Origin: an uncultured Collinsella sp.
Lineage (GTDB): Bacteria; Actinomycetota; Coriobacteriia; Coriobacteriales; Coriobacteriaceae
Reading direction: 5' to 3'
DNA: 64,000 nucleotides
Assembly (NCBI GenBank): GCA_934630855.1
Contig: CAKTWW010000002.1
Location: forward strand, 46,051 to 110,050
A program made the position numbers and the translations under genes. Shown here in pieces: positions 24,880 to 32,217 of the stretch (within the stretch, counting starts at the first letter, position 1; each line of letters begins with the position of its first letter). Below the pieces are notes generated by a model. It was given only the letters and a program-made list of their open reading frames with translations, was not told where the DNA came from and ran no database searches.

Positions 24880-25794
24880 GTGTCCGAACGTCCCAAGGCA
24901 TCCGCTCCCAAGGCGCCTACTTCCGCGAGGCCCGCGCGTAAAGCTGCCACTGCAGGAGCGCCTGCGGCAAAGAGCGGCTCCGGTTCGTGGCTGGCGGGCT
25001 TTATCACCCGTGCCGCCGCCGGTATCGTCTATGCCGTCGTCTTTATCCTGTGCCTGGTTTTGGGTATTGTTCCCACGGCCATTTTCGTGTCCGTCATGAG
25101 CGGTCTGTGCTGCTATGAGTTCTTCCGCATGACGAGGCTCGACGGCAAGGTTGCCAACGAGCGCCTTGGAATCGCTGCCGCCGTGCTCTTTCCGCTCTCG
25201 GCACTGGGCGATTCGCTGCTGTTGAACGCCCTGCTGTTCGCTTTGATGCTTGCGGTTGGCATCTGGTATGTCTGGTCTCCGCGCACTCGCATCTCTGACG
25301 TTGCCGTGACGCTCATGGGTCCTATCTACACTGGCTTTATGCTGTCGGCTATCGTGCTGCTGCGCGATGCCGTGCCCGGTTTTGCCGGCGCCCTGCTTTC
25401 GGTGGGCGTCTGCGCGTCCCTTTGGGTCTCCGACTCGTTTGCCTACATCGTGGGCAGCCGCATCGGTAAGCATAAGATGGTCCCCAAGATCTCTCCCAAA
25501 AAGAGCTGGGAGGGCTTTGCCGGTGGCATCCTGGGCTCTGTCTTGATCTGGCTCATCCTGTGGGCGACGCACTTCTATAAGCTGAGCCTGCCCTATGCAC
25601 TGCTGTGCGGCGTGGTCGTTTCCATCCTGGGCGTTATCGGCGACCTCATCGAGTCGCGTATCAAGCGCGGTGTGGGCGTCAAAGATTCCGGTAATCTCAT
25701 CCCGGGCCACGGCGGCATGCTCGACCGCAGCGATTCGCTCATCTTTGGCTGCATTACCGCGCAGCTGCTGCTGATGATCGGAGGCGTGCTGTAA
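24880..25794 (+). CDS. cdsA: Phosphatidate cytidylyltransferase
   Basis: Integral membrane enzyme making CDP-diacylglycerol for phospholipids. After a 35-residue Ala/Lys-rich cytosolic N-terminus there are about seven membrane segments. The family signature lies at the C-terminal end: VSDSFAYIVGSRIGKHKM, SPKKSWEGFAGG and GDLIESRIKRGVGVKDSGNLIPGHGGMLDRSDSLIF. 304 residues, GTG start. Its stop overlaps the dxr start by one base. Confidence 0.95.
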   Translation: MSERPKASAPKAPTSARPARKAATAGAPAAKSGSGSWLAGFITRAAAGIVYAVVFILCLVLGIVPTAIFVSVMSGLCCYEFFRMTRLDGKVANERLGIAAAVLFPLSALGDSLLLNALLFALMLAVGIWYVWSPRTRISDVAVTLMGPIYTGFMLSAIVLLRDAVPGFAGALLSVGVCASLWVSDSFAYIVGSRIGKHKMVPKISPKKSWEGFAGGILGSVLIWLILWATHFYKLSLPYALLCGVVVSILGVIGDLIESRIKRGVGVKDSGNLIPGHGGMLDRSDSLIFGCITAQLLLMIGGVL

Positions 25795-26981
25795 TGGCGT
25801 ATCAGACCACCTACGGTTCCGATGGGCGTCTTCGTGTTGCCATTCTGGGCTGTACGGGCTCTATCGGCACTCAGGCGCTCGATGTGTGCCGTCAGCATGC
25901 CGATCGCCTGCAGGTGACGGCGCTGTCCGTTAACTCCAGCACCTCCGAGCTCGTTGCCGCTGCCCGTGAGTTCTCGGTTCCGGCGGTCGCCGTGGCGGAC
26001 GCCTCCCATGGCGCCGACGCTGTGCTGCAGGAACTGCCCGAGGGCACGGAGCTCGGCGTTGGCGCGCAGGCCGTGTGCGAGCTCGCATGCCGCGATGATG
26101 TCGACTGCGTGCTCGTGGCCATCGTGGGCGCTGCCGGTCTTGAGGCGAGCCATGCTGCTCTGACCTCGAACAAGCGTCTTGCCCTGGCCAACAAGGAGTC
26201 GCTCGTCGTCGGTGGCGATCTGCTGATGCCGTTGGCACAGCCGGGTCAGCTTATCCCGGTCGACTCCGAGCATTCTGCCATCTACCAGTGCTATCTGGGC
26301 GAGAATCCGCGCGAGGCTCACTGCATTTGGCTTACCTGCTCGGGCGGTCCGTTCTTTGGCCGTACGCGTGACGAGCTCGATCGTGTGACGCGCGCCGATG
26401 CCCTGGCGCATCCCACGTGGGCTATGGGTGCCAAGATCACGATTGACTCCGCCACCCTCATGAACAAAGGTCTGGAGCGTATCGAGGCCATGCATCTGTT
26501 TGGCTGCGATCTTGATTTCATTAACGTGGTCGTGCAGCGCCAGTCTAAGATTCACTCCATGGTCGAGTTTGCCGATGGCTCCGTGATGGCGCATCTCGGC
26601 GCCTCCGACATGCGCATTCCCATCCAGTTTGCCTTCTCGTATCCCGAGCGTTGGGATACGCCTGCTCCGCGTATTGATTTCCGTGAGTTGGGGCAGCTTA
26701 CCTTTGACGCGGCCGATATGGATACCTTCCGCTGCCTTGCGCTGGCCGAGCGTGCCGGCAAAACGGGCGGCACCATGCCATGCGTGCTCAATGCCGCCAA
26801 CGAGGTCGCCGTCGATGCCTTCCTGCATGATGGTTGCAGCTTTACCGATATCGACCGCATTGTGGAATCCTGCATGGATGCCCACGATGCGCAGGCGGTC
26901 GATTCGTTTGAACAGCTTCGCGACATCGATGCTTGGGCGCGTGAAAAGGCCGCGCAGGTGCTCGTCGCAACCCGTTCTTAA
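25794..26981 (+). CDS. dxr: 1-deoxy-D-xylulose 5-phosphate reductoisomerase
   Basis: Second step of the MEP isoprenoid pathway: DXP + NADPH to MEP. NADPH site AILGCTGSIGTQALDVCR (about residues 16-33), KRLALANKESLVVGG, the metal/substrate region VDSEHSAIYQCYLGE and SGGPFF, and IDSATLMNKGLERIEAMHLF. 395 residues, complete. With ispG two genes downstream it shows that isoprenoids come from the MEP route, and it feeds uppS in the same operon. Confidence 0.97.
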   Translation: MAYQTTYGSDGRLRVAILGCTGSIGTQALDVCRQHADRLQVTALSVNSSTSELVAAAREFSVPAVAVADASHGADAVLQELPEGTELGVGAQAVCELACRDDVDCVLVAIVGAAGLEASHAALTSNKRLALANKESLVVGGDLLMPLAQPGQLIPVDSEHSAIYQCYLGENPREAHCIWLTCSGGPFFGRTRDELDRVTRADALAHPTWAMGAKITIDSATLMNKGLERIEAMHLFGCDLDFINVVVQRQSKIHSMVEFADGSVMAHLGASDMRIPIQFAFSYPERWDTPAPRIDFRELGQLTFDAADMDTFRCLALAERAGKTGGTMPCVLNAANEVAVDAFLHDGCSFTDIDRIVESCMDAHDAQAVDSFEQLRDIDAWAREKAAQVLVATRS

Positions 26982-27006
26982 CCCATAAGGATTGCTTTTT
27001 CGTTTT

Positions 27007-28368
27007 ATGGATACTGTTCTGAGTGTTCTCTCATCGGTCTTTTGGGGCCTGCTGATGCTTTCCGTCCTCGTGTTTTTGCACGAGGGCGGCCACTTTTTGG
27101 CGGCGCGTGCCTGCGGTGTCCGCGTGACCGAGTTCTTCTTGGGCCTGCCGTGCCGCTTTGATATCCACCACACGTCTCGTCGTATCGGCACCAAGTTTGG
27201 CGTGACGCCGCTGCTGCTGGGTGGCTATGCTGCCATTTGCGGCATGGATCCGACTGACGTTTCGTGCGCCGATCGCGTTCTTGCTTCCATCTATCGCCAC
27301 GGGCGTGTGACGGTGGCCGATCTTGCTGTCGAGCTCGAGCTGTCCGAGGAGGATGTGCTCGAGGCCTGTGCCTTGCTGTTGGGCTGGGGCTCCATCGCTC
27401 CCTGGTATGAAGAAGGGGAAAAGCCTTCACCCAGTTACTATCCCACCAAGTACCAGACCCTGCCGCGCGACGCGGCGGGTTACACCACCTTTGATGGCCG
27501 TCGGTTCGATCGTGAGCATGCGACTGCCGAGGGCGATGTATGGGAGCTGCCGTGCAGCGAGGCCGATTTCCTTGCACGCGAGCGCTCGCACACCTATTTG
27601 GGCCAGGGCTTTGTCAAGCGTGCCTTTATGCTGCTTGCGGGCATTATCGTCAATATCCTGACGGGCTTTTTGCTCCTTATGAGCATCTATTCCATCGCAG
27701 GTGTCACGGTGCCGGTGGATACCAATGTGATCGGCCAAGTTGACGCAGGCTCGATTGCCGCCGCGGCGGGAATCGAGGGCGGCGACGCGATCCTTTCGGT
27801 CGACGGAGTATCGTGCTCTACCTGGATGGACGTTTACGATGCCATCGGCAAGGCTGCCGGTAAGGACGATATCGCCATTGAGTACGAGCGTGACGGCAAG
27901 CAGCATTCGACCACGGTTGCGCTCAAAGAGGACGAGCGCCTGGGTGTGTATGCCTCTACGCAGGTGGTGCGTTTGGACCCCATCACGTCGGCTCGCCTGT
28001 CGTTCTCCTATATCGTGCAGACAGCGGAGGGCGTGATGCGCCTGCTCCAGCCGCAGCATACGATGGAGATTCTCGATCAGTCCTCTTCGATCGTGGGTAT
28101 TAGCGTTATGTCCTCACAGGCCGCTGCTGCCGGCCCTGCCACGTTCCTTTCGTTTGCCGCCCTCATTTCGTTCTCGCTTGGCTTTATGAACCTGCTGCCC
28201 ATCCCACCACTCGATGGCGGCAAGCTGGTCATCGAGATCATTCAAAAGATCGCGGGCCGCGAGCTTCCGCTCAAGGTCCAGACGATTGTGAGCTATGTGG
28301 GCATCGCGCTCTTCGCGCTGCTGTTTGTCTATATGCTTCGTTCCGACATCCTTCGATTTATTCTGTAG
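27007..28368 (+). CDS. rseP: RseP-type site-2 intramembrane metalloprotease with a large cytosolic insert
   Basis: Zinc protease that cuts transmembrane substrates such as anti-sigma factors or leftover signal peptides. HEGGH lies at residues 25-29 in the first membrane helix and the second metal motif NLLPIPPLDGG near residue 400; a PDZ domain (VDAGSIAAAAGIEGGDAILSVDG) starts near 240. Between GGY (72-74) and the second membrane helix (from about 200) is an insert of about 110 residues, including a winged-helix-like stretch around VTVADLAVELELSEEDVLEAC. ATG 27007 is chosen; TTG 26992 has a ribosome site just 1 base away. 453 residues. Confidence 0.9.
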   Translation: MDTVLSVLSSVFWGLLMLSVLVFLHEGGHFLAARACGVRVTEFFLGLPCRFDIHHTSRRIGTKFGVTPLLLGGYAAICGMDPTDVSCADRVLASIYRHGRVTVADLAVELELSEEDVLEACALLLGWGSIAPWYEEGEKPSPSYYPTKYQTLPRDAAGYTTFDGRRFDREHATAEGDVWELPCSEADFLARERSHTYLGQGFVKRAFMLLAGIIVNILTGFLLLMSIYSIAGVTVPVDTNVIGQVDAGSIAAAAGIEGGDAILSVDGVSCSTWMDVYDAIGKAAGKDDIAIEYERDGKQHSTTVALKEDERLGVYASTQVVRLDPITSARLSFSYIVQTAEGVMRLLQPQHTMEILDQSSSIVGISVMSSQAAAAGPATFLSFAALISFSLGFMNLLPIPPLDGGKLVIEIIQKIAGRELPLKVQTIVSYVGIALFALLFVYMLRSDILRFIL

Positions 28369-28381
28369 GGGAGTGTTTGGA

Positions 28382-29464
28382 TTGTCTTTATCCCATCCTT
28401 TGCCTCGCGAACTGACGCGCCCCGTGCATGTGGGCGGCGTGCAGATTGGTGGCGGCGCGCCGGTGGTGGTCCAATCCATGACCTGCACCGATACCGCCGA
28501 TGCCCAGGCAACGCTTGCGCAAGTGTGCGCGTTGGCGCAGGCTGGCTGCGATATCGTGCGCGTGAGTGTGCCCACCGAGGCCGCGCTTGAGGGTTTCCGC
28601 ACCATCTGTGCCGAGTCTCCGGTGCCGATTGTCGCCGATATCCACTTTAACCATAAGCTCGCCATTGGTGCCGTTGAGGCCGGCGCCGCCAAGCTGCGCA
28701 TCAATCCCGGCAATATCGGCGATTGGGCCAAGGTTGACGCGGTGATCGATGCTGCGGGTGCTGAGGGCTGTGCGATTCGTATCGGCGTCAATGCCGGTTC
28801 GCTTGAGCAGGATATCGCCGAGCGCGATGACCTCACGCAGCCCGAAAAGCTTGTGATGTCGAGCGAGCGTTTCGTCAAGCATTTTGAAGACCGCGGCTTT
28901 ACGAACATTGTGCTTTCGGCCAAGGCCCATAGCGTGCAAACGACGCTCGATACCTATCGAGCCCTGTCGCGTGAGATTCCCCACGTTCCGCTTCATCTGG
29001 GCGTAACCGAGGCGGGTACCAAGCTGCAGGGCACCATCAAGAGTTCGGTGGGCCTTGGTATTTTGCTTTCCGAGGGTATCGGCGATACCATGCGTGTCTC
29101 GCTTACGGCCGATCCGGTCGAGGAGCCGCCGGTCGCCTGGGGCATTCTGCAGTCGTTGGGCCTGCGTCGCCGCGGTCCCGAGATTGTCTCGTGCCCCACG
29201 TGCGCCCGCTGTCAGGTTAACCTGATTCCTATCGCCGAGGAAGTAACCGAGCGGCTTAAGAACTATGCCGCGCCGCTTTCGATTGCCGTCATGGGATGTG
29301 CCGTTAATGGCCCCGGTGAGGCTTCTGATGCCGACCTGGGCGTTGCCTGCGGACGTGGTCAGGCCCTGCTCTTTTCGCATGGCCAGATCATTGGTAAAGT
29401 AGCTGAGGATCAAATTGTCGACGCGCTTATGGCCGAGGTCGACAAGCTTATTGAGGAGAAATAA
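28382..29464 (+). CDS. ispG: 4-hydroxy-3-methylbut-2-enyl diphosphate synthase
   Basis: Iron-sulfur enzyme of the MEP pathway converting MEcPP to HMBPP. TIM-barrel segments VQSMTCTDTADAQATLAQV and PIVADIHFNHKLAIGA; the [4Fe-4S] ligands are in CPTCARCQVNL and AVMGCAVNGPGEASDADLG near the C-terminus. 360 residues. The start is TTG 28382 with GGGGAG 8 bases upstream; the frame is open much further back, into rseP, but that is out-of-frame read-through. Confidence 0.95.
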   Translation: MSLSHPLPRELTRPVHVGGVQIGGGAPVVVQSMTCTDTADAQATLAQVCALAQAGCDIVRVSVPTEAALEGFRTICAESPVPIVADIHFNHKLAIGAVEAGAAKLRINPGNIGDWAKVDAVIDAAGAEGCAIRIGVNAGSLEQDIAERDDLTQPEKLVMSSERFVKHFEDRGFTNIVLSAKAHSVQTTLDTYRALSREIPHVPLHLGVTEAGTKLQGTIKSSVGLGILLSEGIGDTMRVSLTADPVEEPPVAWGILQSLGLRRRGPEIVSCPTCARCQVNLIPIAEEVTERLKNYAAPLSIAVMGCAVNGPGEASDADLGVACGRGQALLFSHGQIIGKVAEDQIVDALMAEVDKLIEEK

Positions 29465-31186
29465 ATGACTCGAGCAATGTATATGTCTAAGCTCTATGCG
29501 CCGACGCTCAAAGAGGATCCGGCCGACGCCGAGCTTGCAAGCCATCGTCTGCTGCTTCGTGCCGGCATGATCCGCAAGGAGGCCGCTGGTCTCTACTCCT
29601 ACCTGCCGCTCGCTTGGCGCTCGATCCGCAAGATCGAGAACATCGTGCGCGACGAGATGGACGCCGCCGGCGCCCAGGAGCTCATGATGCCCATTATGGT
29701 CGATGCCGAGCTATGGCGTGAGTCCGGCCGTATCGATGCCTACGGCAAGGAGCTCGTGCGCTTTGATGACCGTCATGGCCGTGAGTTTGTCCTGGGCCCC
29801 ACGCACGAGGAGACCGTTACCGCCCTGGTGCGCAACGAGCTGCGCTCCTACAAGCAGCTGCCCGTCAACCTGTACCACATTCAGGATAAGTTCCGCGACG
29901 AGTTTCGCCCCCGCTTTGGTCTGATGCGCGGCCGCGAGTTCATCATGAAGGACGCCTACAGCTTCTCCGCCACGCAGGAGAGCCTGCAGGAGGAGTACGA
30001 CAAGATGAAGCAGGCCTACGCCAACATCTGCGAGCGCTGCTACATCAAGGCCTTGCCCGTTGTCGCCGACTCCGGTGAGATCGGTGGCGACACCTCCGTC
30101 GAGTACATGGCGCTGGCCGATGCCGGCGAGGCATCGCTGGTGTACTGCGACGATTGCGGCTTTGCCGCCGACGATGAGGCCGCAAGCACCAAGGTCGTCG
30201 TGACCGAGGGCCCCGGCGATGGCACCCTTACCAAGGTCGAGACCCCGGGCCTGGGCACCATCGAGGCCGTTGCCAAGTTCTTCGGCTTCCCCGAGAACGG
30301 CACGCGCAAGTCGCTGGCACTCATCGATGCCGAGGGCAAGCCCGTTGTGGCAATCGTTCCGGGCGATCACGAACTCAACGACTGCAAGGCCGAGCACGTC
30401 TTTGGCAAGGGCTACCGTATGATGACCGACGAGGAGCTCCAGACCTATGGACTGCACAAGGGCTTTATCGGACCGGTCAACCTGCCCGAGGGTATCCGTC
30501 TGGTCTGCGACGAGAGCCTGCGTGAGTCCAAGTCGTGGGCCTGCGGTGCCAACGAGGTCGATTATCACTTTACCGGTGCCTGCCCCGAGCGCGACTTTAC
30601 CGTCGACGAGTGGGCCGACCTGGTCACCGTCGTCGCCGGCGATCCCTGCCCGCACTGCGGCAAGCCGCTCTCCGCTGCCCGCGGCATCGAGGTCTCCCAG
30701 GTCTTCCAGCTGGGCACCAAGTACTCCGAGGCCATGGGCGCCACCTTTATGGACGAAGACAGCAAGGAGAAGCCGCTCATCATGGGTTGCTACGGCGTGG
30801 GCGTGTCCCGTTCGCTCGCTGCCGTCGTGGAGCAGCACAACGACGAGCACGGCATCGTCTGGCCGGTCTCCGTCGCTCCCTACGAGGTCGCGGTGATTCC
30901 GCTCGACCCCAAGAAGGAGGAGTGCGCCACCGTCTGCGACCAAATCGTCGAGGGTCTGTGCGCCGAGGGTATCGAGGTCGTCGTCGACGATCGCGATGAG
31001 CGTCCCGGCTTTAAGTTTGCCGACAACGACCTCATGGGCTTCCCGTATCAGGTCGTTCTGGGTAAGCGCGGCCTTAAGAACGGAACCGCGGAGCTCAAGG
31101 ACCGTGCCACGGGCGAGCGCGAGGATGTCGCGATCGATGAGGTCGTCGCCAAGGTCGCCGAGCTTGTGAAGGCTGCCCGCCGCTAG
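29465..31186 (+). CDS. proS: Prolyl-tRNA synthetase, bacterial type with editing domain
   Basis: Charges tRNA-Pro. Class II motifs: RLLLRAGMIRKEAAGLYSYLPL, FDDRHGREFVLGPTHEETVT, and YKQLPVNLYHIQDKFRDEFRPRFGLMRGREFIMKDAYSF. The YbaK-like editing insert lies at about residues 230-390. The C-terminal anticodon domain begins near AVIPLDPKKEECATVC. 573 residues, complete. GAGGAG lies 6 bases before ATG 29465. Last gene of the pyrH operon, closed by a strong terminator. Confidence 0.97.
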   Translation: MTRAMYMSKLYAPTLKEDPADAELASHRLLLRAGMIRKEAAGLYSYLPLAWRSIRKIENIVRDEMDAAGAQELMMPIMVDAELWRESGRIDAYGKELVRFDDRHGREFVLGPTHEETVTALVRNELRSYKQLPVNLYHIQDKFRDEFRPRFGLMRGREFIMKDAYSFSATQESLQEEYDKMKQAYANICERCYIKALPVVADSGEIGGDTSVEYMALADAGEASLVYCDDCGFAADDEAASTKVVVTEGPGDGTLTKVETPGLGTIEAVAKFFGFPENGTRKSLALIDAEGKPVVAIVPGDHELNDCKAEHVFGKGYRMMTDEELQTYGLHKGFIGPVNLPEGIRLVCDESLRESKSWACGANEVDYHFTGACPERDFTVDEWADLVTVVAGDPCPHCGKPLSAARGIEVSQVFQLGTKYSEAMGATFMDEDSKEKPLIMGCYGVGVSRSLAAVVEQHNDEHGIVWPVSVAPYEVAVIPLDPKKEECATVCDQIVEGLCAEGIEVVVDDRDERPGFKFADNDLMGFPYQVVLGKRGLKNGTAELKDRATGEREDVAIDEVVAKVAELVKAARR

Positions 31187-31216
31187 TCGACGATTTCGCC
31201 TGTAGCTCGATATACG

Positions 31217-31268
31217 GGACGGCCCCGCATTTCTCCAGATGGGGGAGATGCGGGGCCGTCCTTTTGTT
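31217..31268 (+). terminator. Strong Rho-independent terminator after proS
   Basis: About 20-base GC-rich stem (GGACGGCCCCGCATTTCTCC and its near complement), then TTTTGTTTG. Ends the pyrH-proS operon. Confidence 0.93.
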
Positions 31269-31289
31269 TGTCGATATCCTCAATCGCTA

Positions 31290-31332
31290 AAAGGAAAACC
31301 CCACAGCCATGCGAGCTGCGGGGTTTTCCTTT
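31290..31332 (-). terminator. Terminator of the adhE/kinase-like unit
   Basis: Read on the minus strand: GCTGTGGGGTTTTCCTTTT closes a stem with GGAAAACCCCGCAGC. It ends the minus-strand genes; the A-rich other arm could let it work in both directions. Confidence 0.8.
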
Positions 31333-31364
31333 GTGCCTCCGATACGAAATGAATCGCTCAGATA

Positions 31365-32129
31365 TTACTGATAATCGACGACGTCGATCCAGTTCTTAAG
31401 GAACTCATCGTTCACGTTGCGCTTGCGAGCGAGCTCGGAAGCGGCGACGATGCTCGTCCACTGACGCACGACCTGCATCGGCATGTCGGCGCGGTCGCAG
31501 TAGAGCTCCAGGTAGGCCTCGGCCTGATCCTTGCTGTTGAGGGCAAAGAGCAGGTAGGTGGTTGCAACGTCAGCGGCAGGGGAGCCCTGGGTGGCGTGTG
31601 CCCAGTCGCACACGTAGAGCTTGCCGTCCTCACCGACGATGACGTTCGAGGGGTTGAAGTCGCCGTGGCAGACCTTGAACTCCTTGGTCATGCCGTCCAG
31701 GCGCTCCTGAAGGTTGTAGCGCGTGGTGGCATTGAGCTGGTCCAGGCTGTCGATCATGCGGGCGAACTTGTCGCGCTGACGGTTGAGCAGCGGGGAAGTG
31801 TAGCCGTGGATCTCGATCTGGAGGTCGACGAACATCTCGAGGTACTCACCGAAGCGCTGGGGCTCGGCAGTCATCTTCTCGGCAAGGGTGGTGCCCGGGA
31901 CCTTCTCGGTCACAAGCGCCCAGCCGTTGGCGTTCTCGAGCTGGGAAACCTCGAGAGCCTTGGGGCTGCGGATGCCGCACTCATTGATGCGGGCAAGATT
32001 CAAAGCCTCGTTGAACACGTCAGAGACAGGCTTGGTCTCGTTGAAGACCTTGACGATCTTATCGCCCAGGTCGTAAACGACCTTGTTGCCACGACGGACG
32101 AGCTCGGTCTTGGAATCGGGTAGCAGCAT
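31365..32129 (-). CDS. Aminoglycoside/choline phosphotransferase-like small-molecule kinase
   Basis: Protein-kinase-like fold of the APH family. The catalytic loop is VCHGDFNPSNVIV (about residues 153-165) and the metal-binding Asp is in YVCDWAHATQG. The N-lobe lacks a typical P-loop but has KIVKVFNE, which may provide the ATP Lys. 254 residues. It lies 88 bases downstream of adhE on the same strand, with a GC hairpin but no T-tract between them, so both may share a transcript. Substrate unknown; a resistance role is not supported by the sequence. Ribosome site GAAAGGA, 8 bases from the ATG. Confidence 0.75.
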   Translation of the reverse strand: MLLPDSKTELVRRGNKVVYDLGDKIVKVFNETKPVSDVFNEALNLARINECGIRSPKALEVSQLENANGWALVTEKVPGTTLAEKMTAEPQRFGEYLEMFVDLQIEIHGYTSPLLNRQRDKFARMIDSLDQLNATTRYNLQERLDGMTKEFKVCHGDFNPSNVIVGEDGKLYVCDWAHATQGSPAADVATTYLLFALNSKDQAEAYLELYCDRADMPMQVVRQWTSIVAASELARKRNVNDEFLKNWIDVVDYQ

Positions 32130-32165
32130 GGTTGCATCCTTTCAACGATGCGATAGAAGCGACGG

Positions 32166-32206
32166 CGGGGATGTGTGAAACACCCGTGCACCCCCGCCGT
32201 TAAAAA
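32166..32206 (-). other. Intercistronic hairpin between adhE and the kinase-like gene
   Basis: CGGCGGGG and CCCCGCCG arms flank a roughly 20-base loop. On the minus strand no T-tract follows, so it looks like an mRNA-stabilising or processing hairpin more than a terminator. Confidence 0.5.
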
Positions 32207-32217
32207 CCGTGCTAAAA

